In this document: in pieces, positions 15,968-25,292 of the stretch | How the letters are laid out: every line of letters begins with the position of its first letter | Position numbering within the stretch: the stretch's first letter is position 1 | NCBI RefSeq assembly: GCF_004116465.1 | Contig: NZ_PDJV01000020.1 | Span: forward strand, 1 to 48,446 | Source of the DNA: Arcobacter sp. F2176 | GTDB lineage: Bacteria > Campylobacterota > Campylobacteria > Campylobacterales > Arcobacteraceae | Direction of reading: 5' to 3' | Length of the DNA stretch: 48,446 bases | Notes under the pieces: generated by a model | Told to the model about the DNA's origin: nothing | Databases searched by the model: none | The model's input: only the letters and a program-made list of their open reading frames with translations | Made by a program: the position numbers and the translations under genes

Positions 15968-18072
15968 ATGAAAATAAACTAATCAAAATAGCCCTTGTAG
16001 GGCAACCAAATGTTGGAAAATCGATGCTTATAAATTCTATTTCCAATTCAAAACTAAGAGTGGGAAATTTCTCAGGAGTAACTGTTGAAAAAAAACAAAT
16101 AGAATTTCAATATGAAGATTATCTTTTTCAAATTACAGATTTACCAGGTTCATACTCTTTAAATGACTACACAATTGAAGAAAAAGTTACAAAGAACTAC
16201 CTTGAAAAAGGTGATTATGATATTATATTAAATGTTTTAGACTCTACAAATCTAGAAAGGAATCTCTATTTAACAACTGAATTATTAGCTTTAGATAAAA
16301 AAATGGTTATTGCTTTAAATATGAGTGATGAAGCAGATAATGAAGGTATATCAATAAATGAAAATCAATTGGCAAAAATCATAGGGAAGCCTTGTGTAAA
16401 AACATCTGCTAAAAATAAAACAGGTATTGACACTCTAATAAATACTATGATTCAAAAATACAATTCTTCTAAATTTGAATCAAAACTAATTTTTTCAAAT
16501 GTAATGGAAGAAGAAATCTCAAATATAAAAAGACTTTTAAGCGAAAAAAAATATACAAATGATGTTGACTATAGAGAAATTGCAATTAAACTATTGCAAG
16601 AAGATAAAAAGACATATCTAAAATTTCATGATGAGCCAATTTGGACAGAATTACAGCCTGTATTAAAAGAAGCTTTAGAACATATATATTTACACTACAA
16701 TACAAAAGATTTAGATGAAATTTTTGCAGACGAAAAGAACTCTTTTGCAAGAGGTGCAGCACAAGAAGTTGTAAGTACTAAAAAAATCTATGGCAAAGAC
16801 TTAAGTTCAAAAATTGATGCTATTTTAATAAATAAGGTTTTAGGTATTCCTATCTTTTTATTTTTTATGTGGGGACTTTTTCAACTAACTTTCGTAATTG
16901 GTAATATTCCAATGGATATGATTGATTCATTCTTTGCTTCCCTTGTAGATGGAACAAAAAATATTTTAGGAGATAATGAGCTATCTTCATTAATAGCAGA
17001 TGGGGCAATAGCTGGAGTTGGGGCAGTAATATTATTTGTACCAAATATTGTAATTTTATTTTTTGGTATTGCTTTACTTGAAACTACTGGGTACATGAGT
17101 AGAGTTGCATTTTTACTTGATGGTTTTTTTCATAAATTTGGACTTCATGGAAAATCATTTATCCCTTTAGTTTCTGGATTTGGATGTTCAGTTCCTGCAT
17201 ATATGGCAGCAAGAACACTTAAAAATGACAGGGACAGACTATTAACTTTATTTGTTATTGGGTTCATGTCTTGTGGAGCTAGACTTCCAATATATGTACT
17301 TTTTACAGGAGCATTCTTTTCAGGTGATAGTGCAGGAAATATTTTATTTTTAATATATATTACAGGAGCTATTCTTGGACTTATAGCTGCAAAAGTACTT
17401 AAAATAACAGTTTTCAAAAGTGAAGATGAACCTTTTGTAATGGAAATGCCAAAATATAGACTTCCTACACTTAAACTTATTTGGCACACAGTTTCAAATC
17501 AAGCTTTAATGTACTTAAAAAAAGCGGGAACATATATTTTAGCTGCTTCAATTTTGATTTGGTTTGCTTCAAATTATCCAAAGAACCATGAATATACTCA
17601 AGAAATCAATGCAAAAATAGAACAAACTTTGGATGAAGCAAAAAAACAAGAGTTGCAAAATGAAATTGTTCAATATAATTTAGAAAATTCTTATTTAGGA
17701 ATTGTTGGTAAATTTTCTCAACCATTATTTGCACCTCTAGGCTTTGATTGGAGAATGACAGTTGCCTTAGAAACTGGACTTGCTGCAAAAGAAATAGTTG
17801 TTTCTACTTTAGGTATTTTATATGGTCTAGGAGATCAATTAACAGAAGAGAGTGATACATTACTTGATAAAATTAAAAATAATATACCAATTACTTCAGC
17901 ACTTTCATTTATTATGTTTGTAATGATTTATATACCTTGTTTAGCGGCATCAATGGTTTTTGCAAGGGAAGCAGGTGGATGGAAGTATCTAGTTTATCTT
18001 TTTATTTTCACAACAGGAACAGCGTGGGTTTTATCTTTCATAACTTATAATATTGCAAGAATAGTTACATAA
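15955..18072 (+). CDS. feoB: FeoB, ferrous iron transporter with GTPase domain
   Basis: A 705-residue inner-membrane Fe(II) transporter. The N-terminal G domain has G1 GQPNVGKS (residues 16-23), G2 NFSGVTVE, G3 DLPGSYS (62-68) and G4 NMSD (about 120). A helical spacer follows to about 260. The membrane domain has two Gate regions, recognisable by GFGCSVPAYMAAR and the later ETGLAAKEIVVSTLG, with the conserved gate cysteines (GFGCS and IPCLAASM). Nothing is missing, so it should be functional. It imports Fe(II) at the expense of GTP or ATP, important in the micro-oxic habitats of these bacteria. It is co-translated with feoA, and a palindromic terminator covers its stop. Confidence 0.97.
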   Translation: MRNINENKLIKIALVGQPNVGKSMLINSISNSKLRVGNFSGVTVEKKQIEFQYEDYLFQITDLPGSYSLNDYTIEEKVTKNYLEKGDYDIILNVLDSTNLERNLYLTTELLALDKKMVIALNMSDEADNEGISINENQLAKIIGKPCVKTSAKNKTGIDTLINTMIQKYNSSKFESKLIFSNVMEEEISNIKRLLSEKKYTNDVDYREIAIKLLQEDKKTYLKFHDEPIWTELQPVLKEALEHIYLHYNTKDLDEIFADEKNSFARGAAQEVVSTKKIYGKDLSSKIDAILINKVLGIPIFLFFMWGLFQLTFVIGNIPMDMIDSFFASLVDGTKNILGDNELSSLIADGAIAGVGAVILFVPNIVILFFGIALLETTGYMSRVAFLLDGFFHKFGLHGKSFIPLVSGFGCSVPAYMAARTLKNDRDRLLTLFVIGFMSCGARLPIYVLFTGAFFSGDSAGNILFLIYITGAILGLIAAKVLKITVFKSEDEPFVMEMPKYRLPTLKLIWHTVSNQALMYLKKAGTYILAASILIWFASNYPKNHEYTQEINAKIEQTLDEAKKQELQNEIVQYNLENSYLGIVGKFSQPLFAPLGFDWRMTVALETGLAAKEIVVSTLGILYGLGDQLTEESDTLLDKIKNNIPITSALSFIMFVMIYIPCLAASMVFAREAGGWKYLVYLFIFTTGTAWVLSFITYNIARIVT

Positions 18073-18085
18073 TTATGTAGCTATT
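18060..18085. terminator. Bidirectional terminator between feoB and the lipoprotein gene
   Basis: A 12-bp stem with one G-U pair (AATAGTTACATA against TATGTAGCTATT) and a two-base centre, followed by TCTTCTTCT on the plus strand. It contains the feoB TAA and the TAG of the convergent lipoprotein gene. Confidence 0.65.
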
Positions 18086-18419
18086 CTTCTTCTAAAACTT
18101 CAAAAGTAGTATTAAATACTTGGTCTTTATCTGTTACTCTAAAATTCCAAATACCTACTTCTCTACCACTTAGATATCTAAAATCATAAACAGAACCATG
18201 ACCTGAAGGTAAAAGTACATTTCTAGTTCTAGAAATCTCACCATCTGGATTAATCCACTCAACTTTTACAAACTTATCTTCTGTTGATCGTTGTGTCATA
18301 TATTTACAAATAATTGAGTTCTCTTCTTTTATTACTAAGCAATCAACTTCACTTCCTGCAGAATCACTTCCAAAACAAGATGAAAGTGCTAAAAGTGCAG
18401 TTAAAAATAATTTTTTCAT
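18081..18419 (-). CDS. Putative small lipoprotein
   Basis: A 112-residue protein opening MKKLFLTALLALSSCFG: a lipoprotein signal with lipobox LSSC, so mature residue Cys15 would carry the lipid. The mature part (about 98 residues) contains two further cysteines (CLVI and IICKY) that could form a disulfide, and beta-strand-like stretches such as VKVEWINPDGEISRTRN and GIWNFRVTDKD, like a small immunoglobulin-like or beta-sandwich domain. I do not recognise a named family. It converges on feoB and is followed on its own strand by nothing close. It may act in the periplasm or at the outer membrane; no role is proposed. Confidence 0.7.
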   Translation of the reverse strand: MKKLFLTALLALSSCFGSDSAGSEVDCLVIKEENSIICKYMTQRSTEDKFVKVEWINPDGEISRTRNVLLPSGHGSVYDFRYLSGREVGIWNFRVTDKDQVFNTTFEVLEEE

Positions 18420-18455
18420 AAGTATCCTTAAAATAATTGAACAAAAGTGATTTTA

Positions 18456-19193
18456 TTATACCTTATATTTATTCCAAATAGTCTCTTCTTCTAAAGAGGC
18501 TCTATTTTCTAGTACTTCAAAAGGGGTATATGCTTCTTTGTAACCCATAGAAAAATGATCTTTTATCCAATAACCTAAATAGATATAAGGGATTTTTAAT
18601 TGTTTTGCAACTTTTATTTGAGCTAATATTGAAAATTTGCCAATAGATAATTTTTCATAATCATGGTCATAAAAACAATAAATAGAAGATATAGATTTAT
18701 CTAAAATATCAGTTAAAGCTACACCAATTAATTTATCATCTCTCATATACAAAAACTCTTTTGTATATGAAGTTTTACCATCAATATAAGATCTACTATA
18801 TTCTATTGGTTCTATTGGTGCATAAGGCCATGATTTTTTATCATTCATAAACTTATGATACTTATCATATAAATTTAGATGATCTACAGAAATTGAAGGA
18901 GGTTGAATATAAACTTTTGTATCTTTATTTTTTGCCATTACCCTTTTTTCTGATTTAGAGAATTTATAATTTGCAACATCAATTCTGATACTTATACACT
19001 TAGTACAATTCTTGCACTCTGGAACAAAGTGCATTCTACCAAATCTTCTCCATCCATGCTCAAGCATGTTTTGGTAATCTTCTGGCGTGCAGTTTTTTAA
19101 GTATCTATATCTTATATCAGATATTTCATTGTCAAAATAAGAACAATCTTTATTATTCTCTACAAACTCTAATTCATCATCTATCAATTGCAT
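18456..19193 (-). CDS. bpt: Bpt, aspartate/glutamate leucyltransferase
   Basis: A 245-residue aminoacyl-tRNA-protein transferase of the ATE/Bpt family. The N-terminal landmark GWRRFGRMHFVPEC and the cysteine pair in CKNCTKC, then the C-terminal GNAT-like half with YLGYWI and MGYKEAYTPFEVL, are characteristic. Bacterial Bpt moves leucine from Leu-tRNA to proteins with N-terminal Asp or Glu, making them targets for ClpS/ClpAP, which are encoded about 7 kb away. The length fits (about 240). It lies two bases after trpA on the same strand, so the pair is co-transcribed although functionally unrelated. Confidence 0.92.
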   Translation of the reverse strand: MQLIDDELEFVENNKDCSYFDNEISDIRYRYLKNCTPEDYQNMLEHGWRRFGRMHFVPECKNCTKCISIRIDVANYKFSKSEKRVMAKNKDTKVYIQPPSISVDHLNLYDKYHKFMNDKKSWPYAPIEPIEYSRSYIDGKTSYTKEFLYMRDDKLIGVALTDILDKSISSIYCFYDHDYEKLSIGKFSILAQIKVAKQLKIPYIYLGYWIKDHFSMGYKEAYTPFEVLENRASLEEETIWNKYKV

Positions 19194-19195
19194 TA

Positions 19196-19936
19196 TTACT
19201 CGTTTATTTTTTCTTTTATCTCTTTTGCTATTGCAGTTATTCTTTGGATTTTTTCGTTATTACTTAAACTATCATCTATAAGATGTTTAACAAAAGCAGA
19301 TCCAACTATTACACCATCAACATTCTTTGCTTTTGCTTTTGCAGTTTTTTCATCTACCCCAAATCCAATAAATAAGGGAGTCTTCGTATACTTTCTAACA
19401 TTATCAATAATATCACTTAAGTCCTCTTCTACTCCACTTCCAGTAATACCTGCATAAGCTACCATATAAACAAACTCTTTAGAATGTTCAACAACTTTTT
19501 TAATTCTATTTTCACTATGAGTTGGAGCTACAAAAGAGATTAAAGCTTGTTCATAATGACTAGCTAATTTATTATATTTTAAACTCTCTTCAAAAGGAAA
19601 ATCAGGAACAATAGCGCCTTTTACTCCAAACTCTTGTGCTTTAGCAAAAAACTTTTCTATTCCATAATGATAAAAAGGATTAGCATAACCCATCCACAAT
19701 GTTTTCATCTCAGGAGCAATTTTACTTGAAACTTCAAATAAATCTTTTAATTTAAAACCATTTTTTAGTGCTATTAAATTTGCTTTTTCAATTACTGGAC
19801 CATCAGCTACTGGATCAGTAAAAGGAATACCTAACTCTAAAATATCAACACCTGCATCTTTCATATTAAAAGCTAAATCTACTGTAAAATTGTTTTCAGG
19901 CAATGATGCTGTAATATATCCAACAAGTTTTTTCAA
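19196..19936 (-). CDS. trpA: TrpA, tryptophan synthase alpha subunit
   Basis: A 246-residue TIM-barrel enzyme that cleaves indole-3-glycerol phosphate to indole and glyceraldehyde 3-phosphate, passing indole to TrpB. The catalytic pair is Glu34 (ILELGIPF) and Asp45 (PVADGP), with the same spacing of 11 as Glu49/Asp60 in the enteric enzyme. The phosphate-binding GFGVD and VIVGSAFV are present. It is slightly shorter than usual (about 260), as in related bacteria. No trpB or other trp gene is close; trpA instead heads a two-gene unit with bpt. No leader peptide or attenuator is visible upstream. Confidence 0.95.
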   Translation of the reverse strand: MKKLVGYITASLPENNFTVDLAFNMKDAGVDILELGIPFTDPVADGPVIEKANLIALKNGFKLKDLFEVSSKIAPEMKTLWMGYANPFYHYGIEKFFAKAQEFGVKGAIVPDFPFEESLKYNKLASHYEQALISFVAPTHSENRIKKVVEHSKEFVYMVAYAGITGSGVEEDLSDIIDNVRKYTKTPLFIGFGVDEKTAKAKAKNVDGVIVGSAFVKHLIDDSLSNNEKIQRITAIAKEIKEKINE

Positions 19937-20119
19937 AATATAATCCTAATAAAATATTAATTTTTAATTATTCTATCCAATTTTTTCTTGAAGAGATATG
20001 AGAATAGGCTCTACAATGAATTTTAAAATGAATTTTTTAATAAAAATATTGTTTTTTAGTTTTTCAAAAAAAGGATATTTTAGATACAATATTTACCTAT
20101 AAATATTAAGGGTTATTCA

Positions 20120-20929
20120 GTGAGTATTATAAAAAATGAATTCGAAAAAATGAATATTAGTAAGATAAAAAAAGCAAAAAATGTAAAAAAACTTACAATG
20201 ATTACGGCTTATGATGCATTATTTGCAAAACTATTTGAAGAGATTGCAGATATTATTTTAGTGGGTGATAGTTTAAATATGAGTTTTGCTGGTAAACCAG
20301 ACACTTTATCTGCTACCTTAGAACAAATGATTTACCATACAAATGCAGTATGCAATGGTGCTAAAGAAGCTTTTGTTGTAATAGATATGCCCTTTGGAAC
20401 TTACATAAATAAAGATGAAGCACTTAAAAATGCAGTAAAAGTTTACCAAGAAACAAATGCTGCAGCTGTAAAAATAGAAGGTGGAGAAGATAGAGCAGAT
20501 ATAGTTTCACATCTTACATCTAATTCTATAGCAGTTATGGGACATATTGGTCTTATGCCCCAATATGTAAGAAGTGAAGGTGGATACAAAGTAAGAGGTA
20601 AAACACAAGAAGATAAAGAACAACTACTTCGTGATGCAATTGCAATTGAAAAAGCGGGTGCTTTTTGTATCGTAATTGAAGGGGTTATGAGTGATGTTGC
20701 CCAAGAAATTACAAAAGCTGTTTCAATCCCAACTATTGGAATAGGAGCAGGAAAAGAGACTGATGGACAAGTTTTAGTTTGGTCAGATATGTTAGGATTT
20801 TTTGAAGAATTTAAACCAAAATTTGTAAGACACTATTTAGATGGTGCAACACTTGTAAAAGATGCTGTTTCAAATTATAAATCAGATGTTCAGAACAAAA
20901 CTTTCCCAAGTAAAGAAGAGGAATACTAA
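20120..20929 (+). CDS. panB: PanB, 3-methyl-2-oxobutanoate hydroxymethyltransferase
   Basis: A 269-residue enzyme making ketopantoate from 2-oxoisovalerate and methylene-tetrahydrofolate, the first committed step to pantothenate and coenzyme A. Landmarks are [34 protein letters not shown], the VKIEGG metal/substrate loop, GHIGLMPQ and PTIGIGAG. The start is a GTG at 20120-20122 with AAGGG seven bases upstream. It is the first gene of a plus-strand unit with ruvB two bases after its stop. panC and panD are not in the window. Confidence 0.96.
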   Translation: MSIIKNEFEKMNISKIKKAKNVKKLTMITAYDALFAKLFEEIADIILVGDSLNMSFAGKPDTLSATLEQMIYHTNAVCNGAKEAFVVIDMPFGTYINKDEALKNAVKVYQETNAAAVKIEGGEDRADIVSHLTSNSIAVMGHIGLMPQYVRSEGGYKVRGKTQEDKEQLLRDAIAIEKAGAFCIVIEGVMSDVAQEITKAVSIPTIGIGAGKETDGQVLVWSDMLGFFEEFKPKFVRHYLDGATLVKDAVSNYKSDVQNKTFPSKEEEY

Positions 20930-20931
20930 TA

Positions 20932-21948
20932 GTGGATGATAGATTAGTAAATGTAGAACAAATATCTTTTGAAGATGAAAAAGTTGAAGTAAATTTACGC
21001 CCCTCATCATGGGATGATTATATTGGTCAAGAAAAAATTAAAAAAAATCTAAGAGTTTTTATAGATGCAAGTAGAAAAAGAGGTGAAGCCTTAGATCATA
21101 TCTTATTTTATGGACCTCCTGGACTTGGGAAAACTACACTTTCATACCTAATCTCAAATGAGATGGACTCAAACATAAAAATAACAGCTGGTCCTATGAT
21201 TGAAAAATCAGGAGATTTAGCTGCAATTTTAACAAACCTTGAAGAAGGTGATATTTTATTTATCGATGAAATTCATCGTTTAAGTCCTGCAGTTGAAGAG
21301 ATACTTTATCCAGCGATGGAGGATTATCGATTAGATATTATTATTGGAAGTGGACCAGCCGCTCAAACTGTAAAAATAGACTTACCAAGATTTACACTTA
21401 TTGGTGCTACTACAAGAGCTGGTATGCTTTCAAATCCTTTAAGAGAAAGATTTGGTATGCACTTTAGAATGCAGTTTTATACTCATCCTGAACTATCTAA
21501 AATCATTCAAAAAGCAGGAACAAAACTTGATAAAGAGTGTGAAAAAGATGCAAGTTTGGAAATTGCAAGAAGAAGTAGAGGAACACCTAGAATTGCCCTT
21601 AGACTTTTAAGACGTGTAAGGGATTTTGCAGAAGTAGAAAATGAACAAGTAATCAAATTAAAAAGATGTGAATATGCTCTAAATGAATTAGGAGTAAATG
21701 AAACAGGCTTTGATGAAATGGATATAAATTTACTAGAACTGCTTGTCACAAATAGAGGAAGACCAATGGGACTTTCTACAATTGCTGCTGCTTTGAGTGA
21801 AGATGAAGGAACAATTGAAGATGCTATTGAACCATATTTATTAGCAAATGGATATATTGAAAGAACCGCAAGAGGAAGAGTTGCAAGTGTAAAAACCTAT
21901 GAACTTTTTAGACTCACAGCTCCTATTACAGAGGCTAAACTATTTTGA
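20932..21948 (+). CDS. ruvB: RuvB, Holliday junction branch-migration motor
   Basis: A 338-residue AAA+ ATPase. It has the [11 protein letters not shown] opening, Walker [10 protein letters not shown], Walker B FIDEIHRL, the sensor region [18 protein letters not shown], arginine finger [18 protein letters not shown] and the C-terminal winged helix ending in RTARGRVA. RuvB hexamers drive branch migration with RuvA before RuvC resolves the junction. Length and motifs are standard. The start is GTG, two bases after panB; its TGA overlaps the TTG start of the next gene (TTGA). Confidence 0.97.
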   Translation: MDDRLVNVEQISFEDEKVEVNLRPSSWDDYIGQEKIKKNLRVFIDASRKRGEALDHILFYGPPGLGKTTLSYLISNEMDSNIKITAGPMIEKSGDLAAILTNLEEGDILFIDEIHRLSPAVEEILYPAMEDYRLDIIIGSGPAAQTVKIDLPRFTLIGATTRAGMLSNPLRERFGMHFRMQFYTHPELSKIIQKAGTKLDKECEKDASLEIARRSRGTPRIALRLLRRVRDFAEVENEQVIKLKRCEYALNELGVNETGFDEMDINLLELLVTNRGRPMGLSTIAAALSEDEGTIEDAIEPYLLANGYIERTARGRVASVKTYELFRLTAPITEAKLF

Positions 21949-23012
21949 AACCACAATATTTTTTAATTTTAATTGGAGCTATAACTCTTTATTTTTTACT
22001 TGAACTATTTGATCCATTTTTAAAAGCAATGTCTGTTGCACTACTGCTTGCAGTTGCTACCAATACTTTTAGTACTAATGTATCGATTAAAATTAAAAAT
22101 AAATTTTTATCTTCAACTTTGATGACAATTATTTTAACCTTTGTATTCTTTATTCCACTTTTATATTGTGTATTCTCATTTGCTACACTAATAAATAATA
22201 TTGACCAACAAGCTTTATCTAAAATGCTAACAAAATTTGAATCTTGGGTTGCACTGTTACCAAATGATTTTTTAATAATAAAAGAACAACTAATGGAAGC
22301 AATAAGTAAAATCAACATTAAAGAATTTATAGAAAGTCTACTTTCTTTTGGAGCATATTTAGGTAAAAACTCTGCAAAGTTTATAATTGATATGATTATG
22401 ATATTAATATTTTATTTCTTCTTTAACTTTTATTCATTTGAACTATCAAGTTATTTGAAAAGTCTTTTGCCTTTGAAAAAAGAAGATGCTAGTGCACTAT
22501 TTTTTGAATCCTCAACTGTAATGAGTGTGGTATTATATTCTGTATTAGCAACTGCCATATTAGAAGGGTTTTTATTTGGTATTTTTATTACATTTTTTGG
22601 ATATGATGGAATTTTACTTGGAGTATTATATGGATTTGCTTCTTTGATTCCAGTAGTTGGTGGGTTGATTATGTGGCTTCCAATAGCTTTATATGAAGGA
22701 TTTACTGTATCCCTTACAAATGGTCTAATAATAGCTATATATTCAGTTGTAGCAATAGCAATTGTTGCAGATACATTTGTAAAACCAGTTATAATAAAAT
22801 ATATTAATTTAAAAGTTGTAAAAACAAAAGCAAACATAAATGAGTTATTAATCTTTTTCTCTATTCTTGCAGGATTATCAACTTTTGGTTTTTGGGGAAT
22901 GATTATAGGACCAGCTATGGTTAGTTTTTTTATCTCAATAGTACAACTATTAAAGAAATTTTCAATTGATTCTAAAATAAAAGATATAAACTCTTTGGAT
23001 AGTACAATTTAA
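21945..23012 (+). CDS. AI-2E family membrane transporter
   Basis: A 355-residue integral membrane protein of the AI-2E (PerM/TqsA) family, with about seven or eight helices. The hallmark late region [21 protein letters not shown] is present around residues 225-245, as is the C-terminal [14 protein letters not shown]. Members export or exchange small molecules or ions (AI-2 signal, sodium/proton); the substrate here is unknown. It starts at a TTG overlapping the ruvB stop by four bases, so it is translated from the panB-ruvB transcript. Its 3' end overlaps the convergent LRR gene by four bases. Confidence 0.88.
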   Translation: MKPQYFLILIGAITLYFLLELFDPFLKAMSVALLLAVATNTFSTNVSIKIKNKFLSSTLMTIILTFVFFIPLLYCVFSFATLINNIDQQALSKMLTKFESWVALLPNDFLIIKEQLMEAISKINIKEFIESLLSFGAYLGKNSAKFIIDMIMILIFYFFFNFYSFELSSYLKSLLPLKKEDASALFFESSTVMSVVLYSVLATAILEGFLFGIFITFFGYDGILLGVLYGFASLIPVVGGLIMWLPIALYEGFTVSLTNGLIIAIYSVVAIAIVADTFVKPVIIKYINLKVVKTKANINELLIFFSILAGLSTFGFWGMIIGPAMVSFFISIVQLLKKFSIDSKIKDINSLDSTI

Positions 23013-24106
23013 GAAAATTTCATTATACTTTTTTGTATAAATTCATCAAATTCATTGCCAATAGATACAGTTTTATCAACTTCTAACCAAGATAAATCTT
23101 TAAGATAAGCTAACTCTATAGGTAAATGAACAATATTATTATTTGAGAGATTGAACTCTTTTAATCTTTTCAAACTATCTAAGCTATGTGGTAAATTAAT
23201 TAAACAATTATTTGACAACCATAACTCTTTTAAATTTGTTAGTTTTGATATCTCGTTAGGAATAGTTTTTAAGTTATTTGAATAAAGCCATAAATCAGTC
23301 AATTCACTTAAATTCCCAATACTGCAAGGAAGTCTTTCCAATCTATTTTCATATAACCATAATACTTTTAATTTTTTCAATTCACCTATGCTTTCAGGTA
23401 ATTCAACTAAATAATTATGATTTACAAGTAACTCTGTAAGATTTATTAAATTTCCTATATCACTTGGTAAAGATTCTAATTTATTATCAAAAATACTCAA
23501 AGAATCTAATTTTTCTAACTCACAGATGCTAGTTGGTAATATCCTTAATTCATTTCCTAATAAATTCAATTTTATTAAGTTTTTCAATTGTCCAATTTTA
23601 CTAGGCAATGAAGTAATAGAATTCTCAAAAAGTGTTAAAACTTCTAAGTTTTTTAATTCACAAATTTCATCTGGTAATCTAGACAAATTATTTTTTGATA
23701 AACTTAGTTCAACCAACATTTGTAAATTATTAATCTCTCTGGGAATAAACCTTAATCTATTTTTGTATAAATGTAATTTCTTTAGTTTAGTTAAATTACA
23801 TATTTCTTTTGGAAGATAAGTCAAATTATATTTTGAGAGATTTAATTCTTCTAAATTTAATAAAGTCTGTTTATCCCGTGGAAGTCCCCTTGGATATTTA
23901 TTATTAAAACCCTTTTCAATGAAATGTAACTCATCAATTTTATTTTCATCTGCCCAATCAAATATTCTAGTTATCCATGAGTCGTCTATTAAAACATCAA
24001 TGGGATTATTCAATATCTTTTGAGTATAAGATATAAGTGTTTTGCTTTTATAAAGCTCCATATATGAGGAGTTGTTTCTAATTATTAGTCCTGCTCTACT
24101 AGTCAT
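23009..24106 (-). CDS. Leucine-rich repeat protein, eleven 23-residue repeats
   Basis: A 365-residue protein. After an N-terminal part of about 80 residues (with an acidic IDDSWITRIFDWADE stretch), eleven consecutive repeats of exactly 23 residues fill residues 82-334 on the pattern LxxLxxLxLxxNxLxxLPxxIxx, closed by a short C-terminal cap. No signal peptide or membrane helix is seen, so it is probably cytosolic. Such solenoids bind protein partners; no enzyme domain is attached. It starts 11 bases after the J-domain gene on the same strand, suggesting a functional pair, for example a chaperone adaptor. The unit regularity suggests expansion by duplication. The partner is unknown. Confidence 0.85.
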   Translation of the reverse strand: MTSRAGLIIRNNSSYMELYKSKTLISYTQKILNNPIDVLIDDSWITRIFDWADENKIDELHFIEKGFNNKYPRGLPRDKQTLLNLEELNLSKYNLTYLPKEICNLTKLKKLHLYKNRLRFIPREINNLQMLVELSLSKNNLSRLPDEICELKNLEVLTLFENSITSLPSKIGQLKNLIKLNLLGNELRILPTSICELEKLDSLSIFDNKLESLPSDIGNLINLTELLVNHNYLVELPESIGELKKLKVLWLYENRLERLPCSIGNLSELTDLWLYSNNLKTIPNEISKLTNLKELWLSNNCLINLPHSLDSLKRLKEFNLSNNNIVHLPIELAYLKDLSWLEVDKTVSIGNEFDEFIQKSIMKFS

Positions 24107-24117
24107 TTTTACTCTTT

Positions 24118-25056
24118 TTATATTGTTGTTGAATATTGGCGCATTTTAGCAACTAGGTTCTCTTTCTCTTCTTTTAACTCTTGTTTCATCTCATATATAT
24201 ATTCATCTAAATTTTCTATTTTATTTATTAATCTAAAAGTTTCGTCTTTTTTTATAATTTCAATCTCTGTTTTTGCTAACTTTATTTTTTCTCTAGCTAG
24301 TTCAATTTTATTTTTTAAAATATTTTTGTCAAAAAGAGTATCTGATTCAAGTGAAAAACTCTCGCCATTTAAAAGATTATTTAATATTCTAGATACTTTT
24401 TTTAGATTGTTTTGTTGATATGCTGAATTTAATTCTTTAAAAATCTCTTCTGCTTTATCTTTTTTAGCCTCTTCTATAATATCTGGATGACACAATCTAC
24501 TAGCTTTTCGATAAAGTCTTTTTAATTCAGCTTTTTCTATTTTTGTAAGCTCATATGGGTCATCTAGCTTAAATTTTTTTATCTCTTCATGAAAGTTTTC
24601 AAAGTCTTTTTTTGCTTCAAAATATTCATACTCATATTTTTTACCATCTTTTTTATACAAAAATTCGAAATACTCTTCTCTTAAAATAAGTATCTCTTCT
24701 ATTAGTACACCAACTTCTTTATGGTATCTACTATTAAAATCATTTATTTTATTGTGATGTTCTTCAATCTTGCAACTTAGAGCTAAAAGTTCTTTTTCCA
24801 AAACTTTTAATTCTATTTTTAAGCCTTGAGTCTCTTTGTCTTCATGTACTACTAAACTTGAAAATTGACCTAAATACTGATCAATTAAGGATATAACTTC
24901 TTGAAAATTTGTCTCTTCAATAAGTTTTAGTATTTTTTTTACTTTTTCATCGATTTGTAAAGAGTAAAGTCTATGCACTTGGGGATAAAGACTCTCTTCA
25001 TCTTCAATAGCAATACAACTTTTAATGATTTCTAATCTCTTTAAAATCTCTTTCAT
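24118..25056 (-). CDS. J-domain protein with long coiled coils
   Basis: A 312-residue cytosolic protein. The central part (about residues 165-220) resembles a J domain: a helix KAELKRLYRKASRLCHPD with the essential HPD, then EEIFKELNSAYQQ. The HPD would stimulate the DnaK ATPase. Both flanks (about 70-150 and 235-312) are lysine/glutamate-rich helices likely to form coiled coils. It lacks the Gly/Phe region, zinc fingers and C-terminal domains of DnaJ, so it is a class C J-protein recruiting DnaK to a special client. The LRR gene 11 bases downstream is the obvious candidate partner. The family resemblance is clear, the client is not. Confidence 0.82.
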   Translation of the reverse strand: MKEILKRLEIIKSCIAIEDEESLYPQVHRLYSLQIDEKVKKILKLIEETNFQEVISLIDQYLGQFSSLVVHEDKETQGLKIELKVLEKELLALSCKIEEHHNKINDFNSRYHKEVGVLIEEILILREEYFEFLYKKDGKKYEYEYFEAKKDFENFHEEIKKFKLDDPYELTKIEKAELKRLYRKASRLCHPDIIEEAKKDKAEEIFKELNSAYQQNNLKKVSRILNNLLNGESFSLESDTLFDKNILKNKIELAREKIKLAKTEIEIIKKDETFRLINKIENLDEYIYEMKQELKEEKENLVAKMRQYSTTI

Positions 25057-25290
25057 AGTAGCCTTAAATCTTTATTATTACACTATATTATACAAAAAAA
25101 TTGATAGCGAATTTTGAAAAAGAGTTATGAATTTTAAAAATTACTTTTAGTATTATTTAATTGATTTAGATTATTTCTAGATAAAAATGCCTAGAAATGG
25201 CGATTATAAGAATTTTTATTTTGATTAAATTTTTATTAAGAAAGTATTTATACTAATTTTAAGAAATATAAAAATATATTTTTATATTTC
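25057..25290. other. Intergenic region with a stem-loop
   Basis: About 230 AT-rich bases between the J-domain gene start and the FTR/rhodanese gene end, so it holds the promoter for the J-domain/LRR unit. An 8-bp perfect inverted repeat ATTTCTAG / CTAGAAAT with a 10-base loop lies at 25173-25198; no U-tract follows, so it is not a classical terminator. No open frame or RNA gene is recognised. Confidence 0.4.
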
Positions 25291-25292
25291 TT
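25261..25292. terminator. 32-base perfect palindrome at the end of the FTR/rhodanese gene
   Basis: The 32 bases read identically on both strands (arm AAGAAATATAAAAATA). They run into the TAA of the FTR/rhodanese gene at 25291-25293, so the site most likely ends the clpS-clpA-cytochrome-FTR transcript. The stem is entirely A-T but for one G-C pair near each end. Confidence 0.6.
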
